Source: Geodermatophilus obscurus DSM 43160 (GTDB lineage: Bacteria > Actinomycetota > Actinomycetes > Mycobacteriales > Geodermatophilaceae). From it: a DNA stretch of 64,000 bases. The translations under genes were made by a program, and so were the position numbers. A model generated the notes under the pieces. That model saw only the letters and a program-made list of their open reading frames with translations. It was not told the DNA's origin and ran no database searches. Shown here in pieces: positions 51,729-59,947 of the stretch (position 1 is the first letter of the stretch; the number at the start of each line of letters is the position of its first letter). Location of the stretch: NCBI RefSeq assembly GCF_000025345.1, contig NC_013757.1, forward strand, positions 3,968,001-4,032,000, written 5' to 3'.

Positions 51729-52091
51729 TTGTCCCGCCCGCACCGCGCCCTCGACGGCGCACCCGCCACCGCCCGCGCCGCCCTCCCCGAGACGGAGGCG
51801 GCCGCCTTCGACCGCCTGGCGCACGCCGTCCTCGCCCGGCCCGGCGCCGCCCTCGGCGCCACGCTGCGCGCCGTCCTGCCCGGCCCGGTCGGCCCCCGGT
51901 GGCTGCGCTCGGCGGGCCTGCCGCCCACCACCCGCGCCGCCGACCTGACCGCCGAGCAGTGGCTGTCGCTGTACCGCTGCTGCGCCGAGGCCGGGCGCGC
52001 GCCCGGCCCGGCCGCGGCCGGCGGGCGCAGCGGCCGGCCGTCGGCGCACGGCCATGCACCCGGCGCGCTGGCCGCACCCCGCTGGCACTGA
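51729..52091 (+). CDS. Small protein resembling the C-terminal domain of KsgA/Erm methyltransferases
   Basis: A 120-residue frame from TTG 51729, with GGAGG six bases upstream. FDRLAHAVLARPGAALGATLRAVLP, TTRAADLTAEQWLSLYRCCAEAG (both shortened) match the helical C-terminal pattern FxRLVRxxFxQRRKTLRNxL...RAExLSxxEFxxL of rRNA adenine dimethyltransferases. The Rossmann domain is missing, and the sequence upstream does not encode it in any frame. So this is either a remnant or a stand-alone domain protein. Confidence 0.45.
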   Translation: MSRPHRALDGAPATARAALPETEAAAFDRLAHAVLARPGAALGATLRAVLPGPVGPRWLRSAGLPPTTRAADLTAEQWLSLYRCCAEAGRAPGPAAAGGRSGRPSAHGHAPGALAAPRWH

Positions 52092-52093
52092 AC

Positions 52094-52189
52094 AAGGATC
52101 CCCTGCCCCCGCCGCTCGCGAGCTCGCGCCAGGCCCCGTCCAGAGGCTCGCCGCGAGCTTGCGAGCGGTGAGGAGGACGGGGTCCTTCT
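52094..52189. terminator. Long inverted repeat, bidirectional terminator element (R6)
   Basis: Left arm (AGGATCCCCTGCCCCC, GCCGCTCGCGAGCTCGCG) and right arm, read on the other strand (AAGGACCCCGTCCTCC, ACCGCTCGCAAGCTCGCGG), are alike over about 45 nt. It separates two convergent genes, as R1 does. Confidence 0.6.
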
Positions 52190-52228
52190 ACCTGCGAGGG
52201 GGCCGAAGGGAGCGCCGTCGGTCCCGAC

Positions 52229-55200
52229 TCACGGGCCGACGGCGTCCTCGGCGGCGAGCACGTCGGCGCGCTCCGGATCGGCGAAGGCCTCGGCTAGCGC
52301 CTGGCGCAGCGACCACGCCCCCGTCCGCCAGGCCAGCGCCCGCCCGAGCGCACCCGGGGTCCCGTCCACGTGGTCGACCCCGTCCCCCGGCCACCACGGC
52401 ACCGCCCGGCCACCGGCCCGCAGCGGCTCGTGGACGGCGACCTCCCCGGGGAGCTCCGCCAGCCCGAGCCGGGCCGCGGCCTGCTGCGCCCCCGGGACGT
52501 CGGCCCAGCGCACCCGCCGTGCCGGACGGCTCTCCACCCGGGCGCGCACCACCTCGCCGGCCAGCGGGAGGTCCAGCAGGTCGGCCACCGGCCCCGGGGC
52601 GCCACCGGCCGGTACGAGCGGGGAGTCGACCAGTGGCTGCAACCACGGGGCGTCCAGGACGACGGCCCGCTCGGCGGGGACCACCCGGTCCGGCGCCACG
52701 CGCACCCGGTCCGGCGGGTCCACGGCGACGCCGTCGAGCGCCGCGGCCAGCCGGGCGTGCACGGTGCGCAGCACGGCGGGCGAGACGGTGCGGCGGTCGT
52801 CGCCGAGCCGGTCGAGCAGGTCGAGCGCGCCGTCGACGTCGGCGAGCACGTCGTCGACCGACGCCGGCGGGCGCAGCAGCTCCAGCAGCCGCGGATCGGC
52901 GTCGACCGGTTCGTACAGTCCCTGCAGCTCCGCCGCCTCCGGGTGCCGCAGCCGGTCCGGGCGCCGCCCGCCGAGCACCGGGTGGCCGCCCAGCCACCAC
53001 CGCAGGTAGCCGGGCACCGCCACCCCGTCGAGGACGACGTCGGCCCACGCGTCCGCCGGCAGCGCGGCCAGCAGCGGCAGCGCGCCGGTCCAGTCGGCGA
53101 CCAGCTCGAGGTCCCGGACGGCGGTCAGCGGCGGCCACGACGGAGCCGGCGCGTCGGCGGGCAGCCGGTCGAGGACGGCGTCGGCCCAGTCCTGCGCTGC
53201 GTCGACGTCGAGGTCGTCGGGGTCCTCGGCGTGCACCAGCGCGAAGCCGTCGAGCACGCCCACCGCCCGCAGCACGTCCGGGTCGGCGTCCAGCGCGGGG
53301 GCCAGGGTGCCCAGCGCGCCGTCGAGCAGCACGCCGGCGAAGCGGGACCCCGGCAGCACCAGCTCCCCGGCCGGCGCCCAGCCACCGTCGGCGTCGGGCA
53401 GCGCCAGCTCGGAGAGCCAGGGCAGCTCCCCCGGCCCGGTCCCGGCCGCGGCGACCAGCGCCAGGACCGCGTCGGCGAACGCGGCCGGGTCCCGGTCGGT
53501 GTCCCAGCCGTCGTCGGCCGCGTCGACCGAGGCCTCGACCGCCGCGCGCACCTCCGGGTCGGCGAGCACCGCGGCGGCGGTGGCCGGGCGCGCCCCGAGC
53601 CGTTCCAGCAGCCGGCGGGCGGCGGCGGGGGCGACCGCGTCCGGGTCGGCCACCCGCAGCCCGAGCGGACCCAGCCGCGCCACCGGCAGTTGCTCGTCGG
53701 GTAGCAGCACCCCCGCCGGCCCGTGGGCGGTGCGGCCGTCGGCGAGCGGGACCGGCAGCGCGGCCAGCTCCTCGCGCTCGGCGCCGTCGAGGGCCGCGTA
53801 CAGCCCCGCCCACCACGACGGCGGCCGGGCGACGCCGCGGACCGCCTCCACGGCCTCGGCGGTGCCGACCCGGCGCACCCCGAGGGCGGCCAGCGCGGGC
53901 AGCTGGGTCCGGGCGGACCAGCCCGCCGGCAGCAGCCCGGGGAGGACGCCGGTCAGCGCGGCCACCCGCTCCTCGGTCGGTTCGTCGAGCACCGCGGCGC
54001 GGCCGGGCGGCTGCCGGTCGCGGTCCGCGCCGGCGACCGGCAGCCAGGCGGACTCCCGCAGCCGCTCCAGCGCCGCGGTGCACAGCGCGGCGTCGAGCTC
54101 GGCGCCCGCCAGCCCGATGCGCGGCACCAGCGCCAGCACCGCGCCGTCCCTCCCCGGGCCCTCGGCCAGCCCCGAGAGGAGGTCGGCGTAGGCGCCGGCC
54201 GCCGCGGCGACCAGCTCGTCGGTGACCGTCCCGGGCAGCACGTGCCGCCGGTCGGGGCCCAGCGGGAAGGGCGCGACCAGGCGGGCGGGCAGGGTGAGCG
54301 GCTCGTCGCTGGGGGTCGGCGCGTGCACCCGCTGGGGCAGCGGCAGGGGCGCCGGCCGCCTGTCGTCGTCCAGCGGCACCGCCCAGGTCAGCGTCCAGGC
54401 CCGCCGTCCCCGCTCCTCGACCGGCCGCTCGGCGAGCAGCGCCTCGGGCAGCTCGCCGTCGCGCCGCTCCAGCCGCCAGACCGTCGTCCGGTCGCCGTCG
54501 GTCAGCTCGGCCTCCGCGCCGCGCCGGCGCACCGTCAGCGAGCGGACCGTCCCGTCGAGGACGACGTCGACCGCCGCGAGCCCGGGCAGCGCCAGCAGCA
54601 GCTCGGGCGCCAGCTCCTCCAGGGCGGTGCGCACGGCGGCCCGCGACCCGGCGCGCAGCGGCAGCACCACCTCGGTGGCGAAGCCCTCGGGTGGCGTCCC
54701 CCCGGCCGGCCAGGGCAGTCGCAGCACCGGCACCGCGCCGTCCCGGCGGGCCACCTCCTCGGCGAGCGCGGGGACGGCGGCGACCTCGGCGCGGGTGCGA
54801 CCGGTGCTGAACGCGACCCCACCGGCGGTCGAGTGCACCGCCGGCTCGTCGGTGACCGCGAGGACGGCGGCGAAGCCGACCCCGAACCTGCCGACCGTCT
54901 CGACCCGCGGTCCGCCCCCGACTCCGGCCCGGCCTCCGGACCGCGGCTCGTCGCGCTTGGCCGAGGCGCGCAGCGAGGCCAGGCCCTGCACCCCGGCGGC
55001 GTCGAGCGGGGCGCCGGTGTTGGCCGCCCGCAGCACCTCCGCCCCGGCGCCGTCGCCGGTCAGCTCCAGCCGCAGCCGCCCCGCCAGCCCTGCCCGGGCG
55101 GCGGCGTCGGCGGCGTTCTGGGCCAGCTCCACCAACAGCCGGTCGCGGTAGCCGCCGCGGACGAGGTCCTCCTCGGCGTTGGCGTCCTCGCGGAAGCGGG

Positions 55201-55321
55201 CCGGGGAGTCGGCCCAGGCGGCGAGCACCCGCCGCCGCAGCTCCGCGGTGGCGAAGGGGTCGGCCGCTCCGGGGGCGACGTCAGGACGGGGCGCGCCCGG
55301 GGCATCGGGGGAACCGGACAC
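52229..55321 (-). CDS. Hsp90/sacsin-like ATPase, 1030 aa
   Basis: The N-terminal 200 residues form a Bergerat-fold ATP site: ELAQNAADA at 65-73 (Glu and Asn of the N-box), ANTGAPLD near 100-107 in place of DxGxG, and TVGRFGVGFAAVLAVTD at about 142-158. This matches the Hsp90-like ATPase of sacsin-type proteins. The remaining 800 residues, Leu/Ala/Asp-rich, show no recognisable domains. There is no C-terminal dimerisation motif of bacterial HtpG. GTG 55321 is 72 bp from the divergent PPK2 gene. Role as a chaperone is inferred. An entirely different function is possible, since similar large ATPases also occur in defence loci. Confidence 0.85.
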   Translation of the reverse strand: MSGSPDAPGAPRPDVAPGAADPFATAELRRRVLAAWADSPARFREDANAEEDLVRGGYRDRLLVELAQNAADAAARAGLAGRLRLELTGDGAGAEVLRAANTGAPLDAAGVQGLASLRASAKRDEPRSGGRAGVGGGPRVETVGRFGVGFAAVLAVTDEPAVHSTAGGVAFSTGRTRAEVAAVPALAEEVARRDGAVPVLRLPWPAGGTPPEGFATEVVLPLRAGSRAAVRTALEELAPELLLALPGLAAVDVVLDGTVRSLTVRRRGAEAELTDGDRTTVWRLERRDGELPEALLAERPVEERGRRAWTLTWAVPLDDDRRPAPLPLPQRVHAPTPSDEPLTLPARLVAPFPLGPDRRHVLPGTVTDELVAAAAGAYADLLSGLAEGPGRDGAVLALVPRIGLAGAELDAALCTAALERLRESAWLPVAGADRDRQPPGRAAVLDEPTEERVAALTGVLPGLLPAGWSARTQLPALAALGVRRVGTAEAVEAVRGVARPPSWWAGLYAALDGAEREELAALPVPLADGRTAHGPAGVLLPDEQLPVARLGPLGLRVADPDAVAPAAARRLLERLGARPATAAAVLADPEVRAAVEASVDAADDGWDTDRDPAAFADAVLALVAAAGTGPGELPWLSELALPDADGGWAPAGELVLPGSRFAGVLLDGALGTLAPALDADPDVLRAVGVLDGFALVHAEDPDDLDVDAAQDWADAVLDRLPADAPAPSWPPLTAVRDLELVADWTGALPLLAALPADAWADVVLDGVAVPGYLRWWLGGHPVLGGRRPDRLRHPEAAELQGLYEPVDADPRLLELLRPPASVDDVLADVDGALDLLDRLGDDRRTVSPAVLRTVHARLAAALDGVAVDPPDRVRVAPDRVVPAERAVVLDAPWLQPLVDSPLVPAGGAPGPVADLLDLPLAGEVVRARVESRPARRVRWADVPGAQQAAARLGLAELPGEVAVHEPLRAGGRAVPWWPGDGVDHVDGTPGALGRALAWRTGAWSLRQALAEAFADPERADVLAAEDAVGP

Positions 55322-55393
55322 GGGGTCAGCATCGCAGCGGCACACCGGGGGCGGCGCGTGCACCGGGCCGTTCCCCGGGGTACCCCCCACTGC

Positions 55394-56326
55394 GTGTCCG
55401 AGATCGACGTCTCCCAGTACCGGTTGCAGGCCCTCCCCGCGGACGACTCCGACGAGGACTGGGACGACGACGGCGAGCTCTTCGGCCCGGACGGCAAGCG
55501 GATCGAGACCTGGCGGGAGGGCTATCCCTACGACCAGCGGTTGCCGCGGTCGGAGTACGAGCGGGAGAAGCGCCGGCTGCAGATCCAGCTGCTGCGGCTG
55601 CAGGGCTGGGTCAAGGAGACCGGCCAGCAGCTCGTCGTCCTCTTCGAGGGGCGCGACGCCGCAGGCAAGGGCGGCACCATCAAGCGCTTCACCGAGCACC
55701 TCAACCCGCGCGGGACCAGGGTCGTCGCGCTGGACAAGCCCTCGGAGCGCGAGCAGACCCAGTGGTACTTCCAGCGCTACGTGGCCCACCTGCCCGCCGC
55801 CGGGGAGATCGTGCTGTTCGACCGGTCCTGGTACAACCGCGCCGGCGTCGAGCGGGTGATGGGCTACTGCACCGACGAGCAGTACGAGCGCTTCGTGCGC
55901 CAGGCACCGGAGTTCGAGCGGATGCTCGTCGACAGCGGCATCCGGCTGGTCAAGTTCTGGTTCTCGGTGTCCCGGCGCGAGCAGCGCACCCGCTTCATCG
56001 TGCGGCGGATCGACCCGGTGCGGCAGTGGAAGCTTTCCCCCACCGACCTCGCCTCGCTGGACCGCTGGGACGACTACACCGCGGCCAAGGAGGCCATGTT
56101 CGCGGCCACCGACACCGACCACGCCCCGTGGACGGTCATCAAGAGCAACGACAAGAAGCGGGCCCGGCTCGAGGCGCTGCGCCACGTCCTGTACTCCCTG
56201 CCCTACGAGGGCAAGGACGAGGCGGTCGTCGGCCGGCCGGACCCGAACATCGTCGTGGCCGCGGCCGACGTGCTGGAGTCCGACCGCGAGGCGCTCGAGC
56301 GGAGCGAGCTGGCTGCGGCCCGGTGA
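55394..56326 (+). CDS. ppk2: Polyphosphate kinase 2 (PPK2 class I)
   Basis: A 310-residue single-domain PPK2: VVLFEGRDAAGKGGTIKRF (Walker A), NPRGTRVVALDKPSERE, VLFDRSWYNRAGVERVMGYC (Walker B and lid), and RRIDPVRQWKLSPTDLAS near the C-terminus, where the first 85 residues are an acidic extension typical of class I. Transfers phosphate from polyphosphate to NDP. It diverges from the Hsp90-like gene over 72 bp and overlaps or abuts the ALDH gene, depending on the latter's start. Confidence 0.95.
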   Translation: MSEIDVSQYRLQALPADDSDEDWDDDGELFGPDGKRIETWREGYPYDQRLPRSEYEREKRRLQIQLLRLQGWVKETGQQLVVLFEGRDAAGKGGTIKRFTEHLNPRGTRVVALDKPSEREQTQWYFQRYVAHLPAAGEIVLFDRSWYNRAGVERVMGYCTDEQYERFVRQAPEFERMLVDSGIRLVKFWFSVSRREQRTRFIVRRIDPVRQWKLSPTDLASLDRWDDYTAAKEAMFAATDTDHAPWTVIKSNDKKRARLEALRHVLYSLPYEGKDEAVVGRPDPNIVVAAADVLESDREALERSELAAAR

Positions 56327-56373
56327 GCCGGCCAGCCGCCGACGAGTCCCACCCACCAGTGACCTGCGCGCCC

Positions 56374-57885
56374 ATGTCGCTCGCCGAGCAGGGGGACGGC
56401 GCCGGGAGCCGCGCCGCCGGGACGTTCGAGTCGACCGCGCCCGCGTCCGGCGCGGTCGTCGGTGTGTTCCCCGTCCAGGACGCCGAGGACGTCCGCGCCG
56501 CCGTGGACCGTGCCCGCGTCGCCGCCGCGGCGTGGGCCGACCTCGGCTTCGACGGCCGCCGGACGCGGCTGGCGGCCTACCGCGGCTGTCTCGCCCGCCG
56601 GGTGCACGAGCTGGCCGACCTGGTGCACCGGGAGAACGGCAAGCCGCACGCCGACGCGATCCTCGAGATCACCCTGACCGTCGACCACCTCGCGTGGGCC
56701 GGAGCGCACGCCCGCAAGGTGCTCGGGCCGCGACGGGTCCGCCCGGGCCTGCTGGCGGCCAACCACGCGGCGTGGCTGGAGTACCAGCCGCTCGGCGTCG
56801 TGGGCGTGATCGGCCCGTGGAACTACCCGGTGTTCACGCCGATGGGCTCGATCGCCTACGCGCTGGCCGCCGGCAACGCCGTCGTCTTCAAGCCCTCGGA
56901 GCACACGCCGGCGGTGGGCGTGTGGCTGGCCGAGGCCTGGCGGGCCGCCGTCCCCGACGTCCCGGACGCCCTGCAGGTCGTCACCGGCCTCGGTGACACC
57001 GGCGCGGCACTGTGCCGCGCCGGTGTGGGCAAGCTGGCCTTCACCGGCTCCGCCCCCACGGGCCGCCGGGTGATGGCGGCCTGCGCGGAGACCCTGACGC
57101 CGGTGCTCATGGAGCTCGGTGGCAAGGACGCGATGATCGTCGACGACGACGCCGACGTGGCCGCCGCGGCCGATGCCGCGGTGTGGGGCGCGATGAGCAA
57201 CGCGGGGCAGACCTGCATCGGCATCGAGCGGGTCTACGCCACCGAGCGGGTCTACGACGCCTTCGTCGCCGAGGTGACCGAGCGGGTGCGCGGGTTGCGC
57301 CCGGGCACCGACGACGACGCCGCGTACGGCCCGATGACGATGGCCGCCCAGGCCGACGTGGTGCGCCGGCACCTGGACGACGCGGTCGCCTCCGGTGGCC
57401 GGATCGCGGTCGGCGGGACCGTCGAGGGGCGGGTGGTCGCGCCCACCGTGCTGCTCGAGGTGCCCGAGACCTCGGCCGCCGTGCGCGAGGAGACCTTCGG
57501 CCCGACGCTGACCATCACGCGGGTGCGCGACGCCGAGGAGGCGCTGGAGCGCACCAACGCCAACGCGCACGGCCTGGCCGGCGCGGTGTTCTCCCGGTCG
57601 AGGGCGCGCGCGATGGACCTCGCGCGCCGGATGAGGAGCGGCATGACGTCGGTGAACTCGGTGCTCACCTTCGCCTCGGTGCCGGCCCTGCCCTTCGGCG
57701 GCGTGGGCGAGAGCGGCTTCGGCCGGATCCACGGCGAGGACGGGCTGCGCGAGTTCACCCGCGCCAAGGCCATCACCCGCCAGCGGGTCACCCTCCCCGT
57801 CGACCTGATGAGCTTCACCCGGCCCGCAGCGGCCGCCGACGCGCTCGCCCGCGTGATGGGGCTGGTCCACGGGCGGCACCGGTGA
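56374..57885 (+). CDS. NAD(P)-dependent aldehyde dehydrogenase
   Basis: A 503-residue ALDH from ATG 56374: IGPWNYPVFTPMG with Asn 150, LAFTGSAPTGRRV, MELGGKDAMIV with the general base Glu 247, SNAGQTCIGIERV with catalytic Cys 281, and PFGGVGESGFGRIHGEDG at the end. It resembles plain-acyl or succinate-semialdehyde-type ALDHs. The frame also has GTG 56323 (GTGA overlap with PPK2) and GTG 56359 as alternatives. The GMC oxidoreductase starts in its stop (GTGA), so the pair probably oxidises an alcohol to an acid in two steps. Confidence 0.93.
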   Translation: MSLAEQGDGAGSRAAGTFESTAPASGAVVGVFPVQDAEDVRAAVDRARVAAAAWADLGFDGRRTRLAAYRGCLARRVHELADLVHRENGKPHADAILEITLTVDHLAWAGAHARKVLGPRRVRPGLLAANHAAWLEYQPLGVVGVIGPWNYPVFTPMGSIAYALAAGNAVVFKPSEHTPAVGVWLAEAWRAAVPDVPDALQVVTGLGDTGAALCRAGVGKLAFTGSAPTGRRVMAACAETLTPVLMELGGKDAMIVDDDADVAAAADAAVWGAMSNAGQTCIGIERVYATERVYDAFVAEVTERVRGLRPGTDDDAAYGPMTMAAQADVVRRHLDDAVASGGRIAVGGTVEGRVVAPTVLLEVPETSAAVREETFGPTLTITRVRDAEEALERTNANAHGLAGAVFSRSRARAMDLARRMRSGMTSVNSVLTFASVPALPFGGVGESGFGRIHGEDGLREFTRAKAITRQRVTLPVDLMSFTRPAAAADALARVMGLVHGRHR

Positions 57886-59516
57886 CCGTGCCGGACCCGG
57901 CAGACATGGGCACCGAGGAGTACGACGTCGTCGTCGTCGGCGCGGGCTCGGCCGGCTGCGCGCTGGCCGGGCGGCTGTCGGAGGACCCGTCGCTGCGGGT
58001 GCTGCTGCTGGAGGCCGGCGGCTCGGACGACGTCCTGGAGGTGCAGGTACCGGCGGCGCTGTACAAGACCTGGCGCACCCGCCGGGACTGGAACTACACG
58101 ACCGAGCCGCAGCCGGCCCTGGGCGGACGGCGGCTGTTCTGGCCGCGGGGCAAGCTGCTGGGCGGGTCGTCGTCGATCAACGCGATGATCTACGTCCGCG
58201 GCGCGGCGGCCGACTACGACGAGTGGGCCGAGCTCACCGGCGACCGCTCGTGGTCCTACCAGCACGTCCTGCCGCTGTTCCGCCGGATGGAGGACAACGC
58301 CCGCGGCGCGGACCGGTTCCACGGCGTCGGCGGCCCGCTGCGCGTCGAGGACCCGCGCTCCCCCCACGTTTGGTCACGGGCGGCCGTGGAGTCCGCGGTC
58401 GCGGCCGGGTACCCCCGCAACGACGACTTCAACGGCGCCGGACAGGAGGGCGTGGGCCTCTACCAGCTCACCCAGCGCCGCGGCCGCCGCTGGTCGGCAG
58501 CCGACGCCTACCTGCACCCCGCGACGGCCCGGCCCAACCTGACCGTGCGCACCGGCGCGCTGACCACGCGGGTGCTGGTGTCCGGCGGGCGGGCCACCGG
58601 CGTCGAGTACCGGTCGAGCGGGCGGACGCACACCGCGCACGCCGCGGCCGAGGTCGTGCTGGCCGGCGGCGCGGTGAACTCGCCGCAGCTGCTGATGCTC
58701 TCGGGCATCGGCCCGGGCGCGCACCTGCGCCGGGTCGACGTCGACGTCGTCTCCGACCTGCCCGGCGTCGGCGGCGGGCTGCAGGACCACCCGCTGGTGC
58801 CGGTCGTCTGGCACACCCGGTCGGGGAGGTCGCTGCACCGGGCGGAGTCGCCGTCGGGCTACGCGCGCTGGTTCGGCGCCCGCCGCGGCCCGCTGACCTC
58901 CAACCTGGCCGAGGCGGGGCTGTTCACCCGCTCCCGGCCGGACCTGCCCGAACCCGACCTGCAGTACCACTTCCTGCCGGTGAAGTTCTGGCAGCAGGCG
59001 CGGGTCGACCCCGACGTCGACGCGTTCACCGCCGCCGCCGTCCTGGTCCGGGTGCACTCGCGCGGCTCGGTGCGGCTGCGCTCGGCCGACCCCACGTGGG
59101 CACCGGCCATCGACGCCGGCTACCTCACCGACGAGCGCGACCTCGACGCGCTGGTGTGCGGTGTCGAGAAGACGCGGGAGATCGCCAGCGGCGGCCCGCT
59201 GTCCGACGTCCTCGCCGAGGAGTGGTCCCCCGGCGGCGCGGTGCACACCCGCGACGGTCTGCGGCGGGCGGTGCGCGACAGCCTCGAGTCGCTGTACCAC
59301 CCGGTCTCGTCGTGCCGGATGGGCACCGACGACGACGCGGTGGTCGACGCGCAGCTGCGGGTGCACGGCGTCGAGGGGCTGCGGGTGGTCGACGCCTCGG
59401 TCATGCCGACGCTCGTGCGCGGCAACACCAACGCGCCGACGATCATGATCGCCGAGCGGGCGGCCGACCTGATCACCGGCCGCAGCGTCGACCCGGCCCT
59501 CACCGGCACCGCCTGA
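57882..59516 (+). CDS. GMC-family oxidoreductase (choline/alcohol dehydrogenase type)
   Basis: A 544-residue FAD enzyme: YDVVVVGAGSAGCALAGRLSE at the start, LGGSSSINAMIYVRG (GMC signature 1), GAVNSPQLLMLSGIGP (signature 2), YHPVSSCRMGTDDDAVVD with the active His and NTNAPTIMIAERAADLI at the end. Oxidises an alcohol to its aldehyde using FAD, with electrons passed to the respiratory chain or oxygen. Directly coupled to the ALDH gene by GTGA overlap. BetA/BetB-like betaine synthesis is a candidate, but the ALDH is not clearly BADH-like. Confidence 0.92.
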   Translation: MTVPDPADMGTEEYDVVVVGAGSAGCALAGRLSEDPSLRVLLLEAGGSDDVLEVQVPAALYKTWRTRRDWNYTTEPQPALGGRRLFWPRGKLLGGSSSINAMIYVRGAAADYDEWAELTGDRSWSYQHVLPLFRRMEDNARGADRFHGVGGPLRVEDPRSPHVWSRAAVESAVAAGYPRNDDFNGAGQEGVGLYQLTQRRGRRWSAADAYLHPATARPNLTVRTGALTTRVLVSGGRATGVEYRSSGRTHTAHAAAEVVLAGGAVNSPQLLMLSGIGPGAHLRRVDVDVVSDLPGVGGGLQDHPLVPVVWHTRSGRSLHRAESPSGYARWFGARRGPLTSNLAEAGLFTRSRPDLPEPDLQYHFLPVKFWQQARVDPDVDAFTAAAVLVRVHSRGSVRLRSADPTWAPAIDAGYLTDERDLDALVCGVEKTREIASGGPLSDVLAEEWSPGGAVHTRDGLRRAVRDSLESLYHPVSSCRMGTDDDAVVDAQLRVHGVEGLRVVDASVMPTLVRGNTNAPTIMIAERAADLITGRSVDPALTGTA

Positions 59517-59599
59517 ACGGGGAGCCGGGACGGGGCCGCCCGGCGCCGGGAACTCCTCGCCCGGTGTATCCGTCGGCCCGCCTCGGTGCTCCGACGGGC

Positions 59600-59932
59600 G
59601 TGAGCACCGGACGCCTCCGTGAGCCGCCCTACTGGGCCCTGCTCGAGACCGCCCACGCCTTCGGCCGCAGGGACGGCCACGCCGCCGCGCGGTTCGAGCC
59701 GCACGGCCCGGTCGACCCGCCCTCGACGTGCTGCCGGGGCCGCGACCCCGCGGCCTTCGCGCGCCTGCTCTGGGGGGACCGGCCCGGCGACCCGCCGAGC
59801 GGCCTCGAGGCGAACGCACCCCTCTGGTACGCCCGGGGCTTCGCCGACGGCCTGGCCGCCGAACGGCGCTGGGCCGAGCGCCGGCAGACGGTCGCCGCCG
59901 CCGGGACGGGGTTCCCCCGGCGCACCCGCTGA
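59600..59932 (+). CDS. Hypothetical protein, 110 aa
   Basis: Not recognised. Contains two similar short stretches: EPPYWALLETAHAFGRRDGHAAARF and LWYARGFADGLAAERRW, each a helix with Ala/Gly-Phe-x-x-G. One CC pair (STCCRGRD). Small hydrophilic protein. GTG 59600 is chosen because the upstream frame is within noise. Convergent with the MFS gene that ends 15 bp downstream. Confidence 0.55.
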   Translation: MSTGRLREPPYWALLETAHAFGRRDGHAAARFEPHGPVDPPSTCCRGRDPAAFARLLWGDRPGDPPSGLEANAPLWYARGFADGLAAERRWAERRQTVAAAGTGFPRRTR

Positions 59933-59947
59933 GGCGACGGACCCGGC

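Noticed and set aside
56203-57879. His/Arg/Gly-rich minus-strand frame opposite the ALDH gene
   Set aside because: Shadow of an ALDH with intact catalytic residues on the plus strand.
57882-59516. Calling the GMC/ALDH pair betA/betB
   Set aside because: No BetI-like regulator or choline transporter is nearby, and the ALDH motifs are not specific for betaine aldehyde.
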